Part shown: positions 34,001 through 42,364 of the stretch, piece after piece
How the letters are laid out: each line of letters opens with the position of its first letter
Position numbering within the stretch: the stretch's first letter is position 1
NCBI RefSeq assembly: GCF_027579695.1
Contig: NC_083587.1
Location: 36,943,232-37,007,231, forward strand
Reading direction: 5' to 3'
DNA: 64,000 bases
Source: Neoarius graeffei
Lineage: Eukaryota; Chordata; Actinopteri; Siluriformes; Ariidae
Position numbers and translations under genes: made by a program
Notes under the pieces: model-generated
Seen by the model: the letters and a program-made list of their open reading frames with translations, nothing else
What the model was told of the DNA's origin: nothing
The model's database searches: none

Positions 34001-36739
34001 CATCAAAAAGGGGGCCGTCACAGGGGCCTCCAGAGATCTTCAGCGATGCACAGTTTCCCTCACTTCTTGCAACTGCCAAACATGTGGAGACTCGCAAGTG
34101 AGATGCTCATCTTTTATTTGAATTGCTGACTGTCCCAACCAGTTAATCATCCTGTTTTGGTGGTGGGGGGGGAACTACGGCTCATATTAGTAAAGCTACT
34201 GTAATTTTTGAACTGCTCAGTGTCATCCTGATTCTTCTTCCTCTTGATTCTCTGGAACATACCTGAAGTGTTTATATAAAAAGTAAATTGCCAAACAGGA
34301 ATATTTTGAAATTGAAAAACACCCACCCCCCAAAAAAACCCCAAACATTTGCATAAGGTTTTTTTTTTGTGGGTCATGAAATTTGCATCACTGTATTGAT
34401 GCTAACTCAAACGCAACTTGGTTCTCGGAGTTTTGATATACTGGATGTTTTGGCCATAACGTGCACATAACTAAGCTGCCAGAAAGGGATTCTCTCAACA
34501 ATGGTGTGATCTATTAGACCAAACTCTGTACGTGAGTAAAGGACCTTGTCCTGTAGGAGTGCAAGAATCAAGGTCTGCTTTCAGGGGGTTAATTAATAAA
34601 ACCACTCCTAGCTTTTGAGTGAGTAATATATACATTTTTTTTTTTTCCCTTTCAGTGACACTGTGGTGGGCAGCGAGTGTTCGTGATGTCATTTGCAAAA
34701 CAGTTTACCAAGTTGAATTAACAAAAGCCCCCCTTCACTTAGAATCTCTGTCTAATCTTTGTGAAAGTTGAACCAATGCATTAATTGGATCATGCTGAGT
34801 AAAACTTTTTCTTGGATTTGATATTCTATGCACAAATCCATGAACAGGCCATATCTAAGCAGTGGGTTGATGTACTGAAATATCTTAGAGGAAGAGCGCT
34901 GATGGTCTCATTAGCTTCTGACCTTCCTCTATCATGGTGTGAGACCAGAAAGTGCAAAACCATAATTGCTTCTTGTAGCTATAGACCCCCTTTCACTGAT
35001 GTCACCCGAAACCAGAAGTAAACAGACCCTGCGCCATTTTGGAAGACCAACAAACTCGTGATTGGGGGAAATAACGGCAGCGGTATGTGAGCCCATGAGA
35101 ATAAAGTGGAGTGGCAAACGACTTAAACAAACAAATCTGAGCTGTTTTATTTATGATTTATTGGCCCAACAGTAGACTTGAAAGAAACCTGTGAGACTTG
35201 GCAAAAAACTGTGGATATAATGGATAAGTCTGTGCATGATCTGCGGACACTTTGAGGTAAGCAAACGCAAGAAATTCAGATTTAAAACATGCTAAATTGG
35301 CCCCAAGTTGATAACTGTATGAGGAGCAAGCCTCCCAGACTTCTACAATTTTTAATAATTTAGGATGGTTTGGGGCTTGCTCGCTGCTGCCAGGTTGGTT
35401 GTTGAGTAGCCTGACTGTTTTTTTTTTTTTCTTGCGTGTGGTATCATTGTTGATGAGGTTGTTTTTTGAACATGCCAATGCAGACACTATTTCCCCTGAT
35501 GAGTTATGACTTCAGACGCGATGCGTGTGTGGAGGTGTGGAGTCCGCGTGATATGTGCATAAGAGAGGCTTCTCATGTGTTTGGAGATCTGCGCTCCGAG
35601 ACAAGCGCAAGCACACACACCCCCAAGGGAAAAAAAGGGACCCCCCGAAAATATCGGCATAGTTCGAACACTGAGTGTAGGCACTGGGTGTAAACAACAA
35701 ATAGTTTACAATGTCTGGGTAGCAAACAGATGGCAGAATTGGTGTCCGGTCCTCCTTATGTTTCCATTCTCCCTTGCCCCGAGTCTTATCATATGGGTCA
35801 AACCCATCAATCACAGCCAGTTTCTCCACATACCGTGCCCTTTCTGCAGCTGGTAATGTACTCACATAACCAGAATTATCAGCCATCGTGTCACTTTACT
35901 CTCGCTCGTACTTTTGTTTTATATTGTGAGTGCATGTACTTGGTCTTCCAATATGGCGCCTAACAAAATCTCGCGGCGCAGTGACGTCATGTGAAAGGGG
36001 TCTATACTCCCCACCCCCCCACCCCCATTCAAATTACATTTTAATTATTTATGGAAATCTGGTCATAATACTTGTTGGTCACTATAACCAGAACTTAATC
36101 CTTGTAATATAACTAAAGATAAAACTGTTTTATTATTGAGATTGGTCATATTAACCTGAACCGAAGTGTTTAGTGCAAGTGGGTTTGGTTTTTGCCCAGT
36201 GAATATTACTGGTAAGGAACGTTAGGGAGGATGCAGTAAACAGTGAGACAGTATTGTCAGAAATGAACATGCCCAATAGGTCTTTGAAAGCAGACGAAAA
36301 CTAATGGCATGGAAATAGTAAGTAATACATTATTATAGTACATCAGCAGAAACCAACACAAAAACTGCATTTAAGGTTGCTCACATCAAAAGTACTCCAG
36401 GCCACAATGGGCATTTAGCAGCTCATGTAAGCTAGCTAATGCAATATTAACATATTAAAAAAAAAATTCAAGCTGAAAAAGAATATTGTGAATATTTAAT
36501 TGCCCACCCTGGGCTGTGACTGACTGGGTCACTGTAACTCGATAATTTATTCTAGTTTAGAACCGCGCACAATTATGAGCTAGTGTTTTTTTTTTTTTTT
36601 CCCCCCCTTTAGGGACCGAGAGATTGAGAAGACGTTCGAGGTGGTCAAGCACAAGAGTCGTGCCAGAGAAGGGGAAGGTCCAGGAGCTGTGCAGCATTTA
36701 CAGTTAGACAACCAGTTTGCTGTTTTGGAGGATAAATAA
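24883..36739 (+). CDS. cdv3: CDV3 homolog, complete five-exon gene
   Basis: Coding exons 24883-25080, 32081-32157, 32378-32508, 33935-34097 and 36613-36739 join in phase to 696 bp (231 residues plus TAA). Recognisable CDV3 blocks in order: N-terminal SLDDFFAKRDKKKKKEK (residues about 13-29), EEWKEFEQKEVDYSGLRLQA, an acidic run, VSGPWNKSGPP, GVYRPPGARL, PPEIFSDAQFPSLLATAKHV, and C-terminal LQLDNQFAVLEDK. CDV3 (also TPP36) is a small, very hydrophilic, widely expressed protein with no enzymatic domain and no settled function; it was named from carnitine-deficient mouse heart. Its length is close to vertebrate orthologs, and it ends without the short extra tail of the long human isoform. Introns 1 and 4 are crowded with transposons. 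Confidence 0.97.
25081..25870. other. CDV3 intron 1, 5' part
   Basis: Includes a short stretch at about 25750-25850 (TTGCCTTGCTCAAGGGCACT then GACTCGAACTGGTGACC) that resembles a common fish retroposon fragment. Otherwise nothing recognised. Confidence 0.45.
25872..27150 (-). mobile_element. Tc1-like DD34E transposon with nearly intact C-terminal transposase
   Basis: The right end is flanked by TA at 27151-27152, and its terminal repeat (AGTGGTGCTTGAAATTATGT on the minus strand) is present; the left terminal repeat is lost. The transposase is in two frames: N-terminal helix-turn-helix part (26996-26760; HQAGKGYKTISKEFGLHQST) and a 272-codon ORF (26707-25889). Catalytic residues are visible in [19 protein letters not shown] and SPDLNPTEMLW with 34 residues between the last two. 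It is inactive through the frameshift and lost end. Confidence 0.88.
27430..27905 (+). mobile_element. Retroposon fragment ending TATAAATTGAACTTTATTATTA
   Basis: GC-richer segment inside the hAT element, ending CCTATAATTGTAAAGCGACC...GAAAGGGGCTATATAAA and an ATT tail. The tail matches the shorter one at 23005-23094. It is likely a non-LTR or SINE 3' end; class not certain. Confidence 0.55.
28211..28501 (-). pseudogene. BED-type zinc finger from a hAT transposase, internally duplicated
   Basis: The 96-codon minus-strand ORF has KSKVWLHLGFQEDTKD, then CRTCYVDVKHKGGSTT twice in tandem, then NLTNHLKRN. BED fingers of hAT transposases read W..F, CxxC, then HxxxH; here the CxxC half is duplicated by a perfect or near-perfect 51-bp repeat (about 28287-28388), and the last His is lost. 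It is a relic within the hAT element. Confidence 0.8.
28798..29499. other. CDV3 intron 1, unassigned
   Basis: No recognised element; contains the poly-T run 29160-29172. Confidence 0.45.
29500..30790. mobile_element. Long inverted repeat (foldback) in CDV3 intron 1
   Basis: The arm at about 29525-29745 reappears inverted at about 30560-30750 with moderate divergence: TTTTGTCTCTCAGGATGGTC / inverted TTTTGTCTCTCAGGACGATC, AAATCATAGCGCTATA / AAATCATAGCACTACA, and TCTTGCCATGTCTT in both. The roughly 0.8-kb centre is not recognised. No target duplication was located, so limits are approximate. Confidence 0.7.
30791..32080. other. CDV3 intron 1, 3' part
   Basis: No recognised gene or element; ends in a pyrimidine tract and CTGCAG at 32080. 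Confidence 0.45.
32081..32157 (+). CDS. cdv3: CDV3 exon 2
   Basis: Acceptor CTATCTGCAG ends at 32080 and donor GTAAGG starts at 32158. The 77-bp exon encodes EDEEWKEFEQKEVDYSGLRL and the following QALQI, the most conserved CDV3 block. Confidence 0.96.
32378..32508 (+). CDS. cdv3: CDV3 exon 3
   Basis: Acceptor ATGTCTCAG ends at 32377 and donor GTGAGT starts at 32509. It encodes a Glu-rich run followed by SGDKVSGPWNKSGPPPPAAP. Phase matches exons 2 and 4. Confidence 0.95.
32509..33934. other. CDV3 intron 3
   Basis: No repeat recognised apart from homopolymer runs (for example A/G at about 32650-32670). Ordinary intron. Confidence 0.5.
33935..34097 (+). CDS. cdv3: CDV3 exon 4
   Basis: Acceptor ATTTTGCAG ends at 33934 and donor GTGAGA starts at 34098. 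It encodes GVYRPPGARL and GPPEIFSDAQFPSLLATAKH, both diagnostic for CDV3. Confidence 0.96.
34098..34979. other. CDV3 intron 4, 5' part
   Basis: No recognised element. Homopolymer T and A runs only. Confidence 0.45.
34980..36006 (-). mobile_element. Element with TATAGACCCC inverted ends carrying a YqaJ-transposon-type gene start
   Basis: Left TATAGACCCCCTTTCAC and right GTGAAAGGGGTCTATA are inverted. GTCACC/GTGACG blocks lie just inside each end. The minus strand carries an ORF start (35886) resembling the N-terminus of fish transposon proteins that contain a YqaJ exonuclease domain. No transposase core is seen, so it is an internally deleted copy. Confidence 0.65.
35680..35886 (-). pseudogene. 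N-terminal fragment of a YqaJ-type transposon protein
   Basis: Begins MADNSGYVSTLPAAERARYV, then EKLAVIDGFDPYD and CYPDIVNYLLFTPSAYT. From memory this is the conserved start of large fish ORFs of mobile origin that contain a YqaJ-like nuclease. After about 70 residues the frame becomes unrelated. Confidence 0.55.
36007..36612. other. CDV3 intron 4, 3' part
   Basis: No element recognised. The acceptor is preceded by an unusually long T and C tract. Confidence 0.5.
36613..36739 (+). CDS. cdv3: CDV3 last coding exon
   Basis: A C/T-rich tract and TTTAG precede 36613. The exon encodes DREIEKTFEVVKHKSRARE and ends LQLDNQFAVLEDK with TAA at 36737-36739. Confidence 0.95.
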
Positions 36740-37935
36740 ACACTGTCCTCAGCCCATCACCAATGGTGCAGTCCGAACCACAGGGCGAGACGACCTGCCG
36801 CTGTGCTGATGCAGTCCTGATCATGCTGGAGATGCAACACACACACACCCCTGTACTACAGTTGTTTTCTCTCTCTCACACACATACATACACACACAGA
36901 CCTCTATACTACATGGCTATTTTCTCTCTCTTGCTCTGTTACATACACAATTTATTTTTTTTTTCTCTCTCTCTCCCACAAAGACATTCAGACAGAGTGC
37001 CCTCAAGTATTTCACTCACACTTGGCTGGCCAAGGTTCTCTTATTGAACACATCCAAAAGGGCTGTGGCAAAGGGGACTGAGCAACTTTTTTTTTTTTTT
37101 AATTCTCCTTCTTATGACGGTGAAAACAAGCAAACTTCTGTGATGGTGGATTTACTCAGAGCAGTGCAGGGTCGGAGAGCTGTGCAATGGGACATCAGCT
37201 GAACTCTGAGAAAGCCCTCTCTGAGGATGGACCCTTCTGTGATCAATTGAACTTCTGTTGAAATTACACCCTTTTTTTGGCTTTGCGAAATCAACAGAAC
37301 TCCTGAATGTGAAGTTGTTGTCTTTTCATGGTGGGAGTGTTTGGGTCAGGCCAGAGGAGAGGGTAAGACTACCTCAGTTGCAGATCTGTGGTTACCCTGT
37401 TGAGAGTCCTGGGCCTGGTCACAATCCCAGCTAAAAGGGGAGCACTTAACACTTCATCCTAAACTTGAAAGTTTCTTTTCTCTCCCCTACTTTCCTCCTC
37501 TTGGGGCTTTAAAGCTTGCGCTATTTGAATCGATCTTATTAAAGTGGCCTTACTGTAAAGAGTAAAAGCATAGTGATTTTGAAATATAGATATAGATATA
37601 TATATATATATATAAATGAGTGAGAGAAATGTCTATCATCTGGAAAGACACTTTGGAGTGTGTGGAAGGCTGCTGCTTGCCTCTTGTACCACTCAAGGAG
37701 TAAAAACCATCTTTTTACTTGCTGGAGTGTAGTGCTCAGTTAGTTTAAATCCCCCCCCTCCCGGATTCTGCTTAAACACATTGTTTATTGCAAAAATGAA
37801 TTTGATGCAAGGCTTATGTTCAGACCCCCCATTTTGATTGTTTCCATTTAGTGTTTTTCCTCTTTCTGCCCTTTTCAGTATACTTTTTAATCTGATTTCA
37901 TGATTGGCAAATGAGAATTAAAGCATAACCTTCTG
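36740..37935 (+). other. cdv3: CDV3 3'UTR
   Basis: Non-coding, T- and CT-rich sequence following the CDV3 stop without recognisable interspersed repeats, as expected of a conserved 3'UTR. The last good poly(A) signal is ATTAAA at 37917-37922. A short TA run lies at about 37586-37612. Confidence 0.6.
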
Positions 37936-38227
37936 AAGTGTTTTCACTGGAATCATTGCTGCTTTGAGTCCGAACTACTGAATTGCTTAAGTTGAACATT
38001 TTACAAGTGTTAGCTTTTCTAAACTCTGATTATACTATCATGGACTCTGCCTAAAAATGGCGGTGTTAAATTATTTTTTGTTTTGACTTCATGTTTGTGT
38101 AGTCAGGTACCAGCGATCAGTGTACACGTTTAGTATTTACACGTACAGGTGATTGATTCTCTGTCCTCCTCCCCTTCCTTTTTTTTTTTTCTCCCCCTAA
38201 GCCAAACAAAACCCCAAAATTAAACTC

Positions 38228-38520
38228 CTTTATTACTTACTTGATCCTGTTACACCCAGTGGTGCGTGGGGCAGCAACTAGACTACTCCATCTTTGGCCA
38301 CTGGTTGTACGCTGGCCCAGGTGTAACCCATCTCCTTCAATTCCATCTCTACAGTTGTCCTCCTCCACGTGGTCTTGGGACGTCTGCGCTTCCAGCGTCC
38401 AATGCAGAGCGATCTTGGTAGTTGTGGCATCTTGCCGAAGCACATGGCCGATCCACCTCCAGCGCTTTCTCTTCAGGATCTCAGCAAGAGTGTCGGTGTG
38501 GCATCTTTCGGGGAGGTCTT
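38228..38520 (-). pseudogene. LINE reverse-transcriptase ORF, C-terminal fragment
   Basis: The minus strand encodes GHVLRQDATTTKIALHWTLE and, in shifted frames, blocks resembling RKRWRWIGH and TTWRRTVEAE found at the C-terminus of RTE/CR1-type fish LINE polymerases. Frameshifted. Confidence 0.65.
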
Positions 38521-40137
38521 AAACTCCTTTATACTGACATAATACAGATTTTATTTTAAAAGAAAAACAACGTCCCTCTCTCTAAGGTTCAAATAATGTG
38601 CTCCGAGTGCAAATTGTGATGTCACGGACTCCAAACACGAGTTCGTGGACACATCGCTTCTAAATTGTTGTAAAGAACCCTAAAGATGCCCGAGTGGTTG
38701 GGTGAAAAATAAGCCAGATCACTGATCATTTTGTGACCTGCTTTTATTTATGTTCACTGAGAAAGATCTTTTTAGACTGCAAGAATCGTTGCTAGGGCAG
38801 CAGGATTGTTGACTAGTATCTTTTTTTTTTTTTGAGAAACAGCATTTTTATTTTTTGCAAATTTGATAAATCAGAATTACTTTATTAATCCCCCGGAGGG
38901 AAATTCAAATAACTTTTTTTTTTTAAAATTTGAGAAGCTAACAATTTATTTTCTTCCTCCGTGAGTTTTTTTTTTTTTTTAAATTTATTTGCTAACAAAT
39001 CAATACATACACATGACATACAACAGAAGCACTGACGTAACTAACAACAATTTCAAAGGCTGGACAATACTACTAATATGTTAAAGAGATGTAACAGAAC
39101 ACATGGAGACAAATTCGACAAAGATAAACAAGAGCTATATTGCTGTATAGAGGAGGATGGGTGGGGTTATGAATGTGCATATGAGATAGAGGAGGGTAGG
39201 TGGGGGGGATTTGGGCGGGTTTTGGGCCTTGAATTATGGGTGGAGGGACAGTGTGTATATGTTGGGGGGGGAGCGGGATATGTGAAAGTAAGCACGTGTG
39301 TGTGTGTGTGTGTGTGTGTATATAAGCAGTGCTGGTCTGTGTCGGGCCAGGGAGAAGGAAACTGGATCATAATGAAGGAGAGAGGGGGAGGGGGAGTATT
39401 ATTTTATTTGCTAATCATTTGTGTTAGTAAATTTTTTATAGATAGAAATTCTAAAAATAATAGTTATTTAATAGTTAATTATGATGACTACCTGAGCACC
39501 TGTTATGGCTATGGTGCCAGCCCCCCCGCCCAAGCTGATTCATGATGGGACGACAGAGGGGAGGGGGAGGTACTGCATGAGGCAGGGCTCTGGGCCCTGA
39601 TGCCCCATACACCGACACCAGCCCCCCATAGCCTCCGCACAACACGCCCTACCTATCCTATATATGACTGTTGTTATATATATATATAATATTGTTGACT
39701 AGTATCTGTCAGTACTGCGTCAGTGATTGCTAGCTGAGTGATTTAAACTTCACTTTTATGATGTGGATTTTGTTGCAAGTCACATGGCTACAGAAAATTA
39801 CTGATTTAGATTTTTAGAATTCAAGGTCTTTGCCACATACATTTACAGCACAGTGAAGTTCTTTCTCTGTATTTAATCCATCTGAAGAAGTGCGCACACC
39901 CACAGTGTTGAATATCGCTCTCCGTGCTTATTAAATGCTTGACACACTATGTTTAGGGTTGTTTACAACAATTTTAGAAGTGATTCGTCCAAGAGCTCTA
40001 ATGGCCTCGGTGAGTCATGTTTGGAGTCGGTGATGTCGCAATTTGTACTCTAAGCATGATATCTGAACCTCGTACAGAGTAAGATGGCAGCACCCAGGGA
40101 CTTTTAAAATAAAATCTGTATACAAGTATGAACATTA
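38521..40137. mobile_element. Foldback element with inverted arms, interrupted by a retro-insertion
   Basis: Left arm about 38525-38690 and right arm about 39945-40135 are inverted copies: ACAGATTTTATTTTAAAAG, then GACTCCAAACA and TTCTAAA-TTGTTGTAAA are found in both orders. The right arm directly abuts the Tc1 element at 40138. Inside lies the insertion at 38822-39690. Confidence 0.75.
38822..39690 (-). mobile_element. Retrotransposed insertion with 17-bp target duplication
   Basis: ATTGTTGACTAGTATCT occurs exactly at 38805-38821 and 39691-39707. A poly-T run starts at 38821, so the inserted strand ends in poly-A on the minus strand. Long duplication plus poly-A indicates LINE-driven insertion. 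The 869-bp content is not a recognised gene and is probably a 5'-truncated LINE tail. It holds a TG microsatellite (39297-39320). Confidence 0.85.
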
Positions 40138-41629
40138 CAGTGCCTTGCAAAAGTATTCATCCCCTTGTGTGTTTGCCCTGTTTTGTTGCATTACAAACTG
40201 GAATTAAAATGGACTGAGGGTTAGCACCATTTGATTTACACAACATGCCTACCACATTAAAAGGTGCACTACTTTATTTTTATGACACAATAAGGTGAAA
40301 AAACAGAAATCTGGAGTGTGCATAAGCATTCCCCCCAAGTCAATACTTTTTATAGAGCCACCTTTTGCTGCAGTTACAGCTGCAAGTCTCTTGGGGTATG
40401 TCTCTATTAGCTTAGCACATCTAGCCACTGGGATTTTTGTCCATTCCTCAAGGCAAAACTGCTCCAACTCCTTCAAGTTAGATGGGTTGGGTTGGTGTAC
40501 AGCAATCTTCAAGTTATGCCACAGATTCTCAATTGGATTGAGGTCTGGGCTTTGACTAGGCCATTCCAAGACATTTAAATGTTTCCCTTTAAACTACTCC
40601 CATGTAGCTTTAGCAGTATGTTTAGGGTCATTGTCCTGCTAGACCGTGAACCTTCGTCCCAGTCTCAAACCTCTGGCTAACTCGAACAGGTTTTCCTCCA
40701 GAATTGCCCTGTATTTAGTGCCATCCATCTTTCCTTCAGTCCTGACCAACTTTCCTGTCCCTGCAGATGAAAAATATCCCCACAGCATGATGCTGCCACC
40801 ACCATGCTTCACTGTAGGAATGGTGTTCTCAGGGTGTTGGGTTTGCGCCACACAGGGCATTTCCCATGATGGTCAAAAAGTTCAATTTTTGTCTCATTTG
40901 ACCAGAGAATCTTCTTCCATGTGTTTGGGGAGTCTGCCACATGCTGTTGGGCAAACTCCAAACGTAATATATTTTTTTAAAATCAATGACACTTTTTCTC
41001 GCCACTCTTCCATAAAGCCCCACTCTGTGGATTGTATGGCTTAAAGTGGTCCTATGGACAGATACTCCCATCTCTGCTGCGGATCTTTGCAGTTCCTTCA
41101 GTGTTATCTTTGGTGTCTTTGTTGCATCTCTGATTAATGCCCTCCTTGCCTGGTCTGTGAGTTTTGGTGGGCGGCCTTCTCTTGTCAGGTTTGTAGTGGT
41201 GCCATATTCTTTCCATTTTGCTATAATGGATTTAATGGTGCTCCCTGGGATATTCAATGTTTGGGATATATATAAAAAAAAAAACCCCAACCCTGATCTA
41301 TACTTCTCCACAACTTTCTCTGACCTGTTTGGAGGCTCCTTGGTTTTCATGTTGCAGAGTCAGGATCCTTCCAGAACAGACATCATGTGACACTTTAATT
41401 GCACACAGGTGGATCTTAATCAACTAATTATGTGATTTATGAAGTGAATTGGTTGGAGCAGCTCTTATTCAGGGGTTTCATACGAAAGGGGGTGAATACT
41501 TATGCACACTCCAGATTTCTGTTTTTTCATCTTATTGTTTGTGTCACAATAACAAACAAGAAAGTGCACCTTTTAAAGCAACAAAACTGGACAAACACCA
41601 AGGGGGATGAATACTTTTGCAAGGCACTG
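40138..41629 (-). mobile_element. Tc1-like transposon, broken transposase
   Basis: Inverted ends CAGTGCCTTGCAAAAGTATT / AATACTTTTGCAAGGCACTG, with an inner copy of the AAGTATTC motif on each side (IR/DR layout). TA precedes the left end, but the right flank is AG. The minus strand has transposase in pieces: helix-turn-helix at 41350-41160, [20 protein letters not shown] at 40860-40790, and [20 protein letters not shown] at 40569-40510. Frameshifts inactivate it. Confidence 0.9.
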
Positions 41630-42283
41630 AGGCATTTCCCCTCTGCATGCTGTCAAACTAGGGCAGCTGATCAGCTTTTACATTTTCAGGTTTGCTCATT
41701 ATATTCCTATGGCCATGGTGTGCATGTCGCTGAAGACTAATTTCTAACCTTTTAGCTAGTCTGTGCCTCCTCGTGCAGGTATCGATGACAAATACTGAAG
41801 TCTGGACTCCTTTTCTAGATGGAAGCAACAGCTAATTAATAAACATTTAATATAAGCCTTGAAGTGTAAAGATGTTAGGACATTAAAAGCTTTCAAAACA
41901 GTATAACAGTCCTGTACACCGTGTAATATTGATTCATTTTTATTGTGAGAGATAAAGGCCAAACTACAAATAACTTTGCCCATCCTCCTAATTTTTTTTT
42001 TTTAAAATAGTCCACTCACTATTCAGTTCCTGCATGGGTTCCTGTTTCTCTACTTCACTGACCAAAAAAGTGTACAAACTGCTTTCATGCCAAATGAACA
42101 ATGTATAAGCAGTGCAAGGAAAGAAGAAGAAAAAAAAAGGACTTTACAGTTCTGCACACAATGTAAATGCTTAAATATGTACAGTCAATTAACCAGACTA
42201 TCATTTTGTAATATTCACCAAGACTTGCAAAATGAAATGGCAGTTTGCAGTATGTATGTAAGGAGTCACTAGATAGGAGGACA
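41630..42283 (-). other. vps41: VPS41 3'UTR and intergenic spacer to the Tc1 element
   Basis: Non-coding sequence downstream of the VPS41 stop. TTTATT at 41939-41944 is AATAAA on the minus strand and is a reasonable poly(A) signal. Nothing else is recognisable up to the Tc1 element ending at 41629. Confidence 0.5.
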
Positions 42284-42364
42284 CTACTTCTTCATTTCGA
42301 GAATGCCGCTGCCTGGGCCTCTTCGCTTGGCACTGCAAATGTTACAGTACTGTCCGCCAGGCAT
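42284..42364 (-). CDS. vps41: VPS41 last exon, final RING ligands and stop
   Basis: Minus strand, acceptor TTTTCTAG, in phase. It encodes MPGGQYCNICSAKRRGPGSG then ILEMKK and TAG at 42286-42284. The CNIC pair completes the zinc finger. A nested transposon stack fills part of the 5.9-kb intron before it. Confidence 0.95.
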   Translation of the reverse strand: MPGGQYCNICSAKRRGPGSGILEMKK

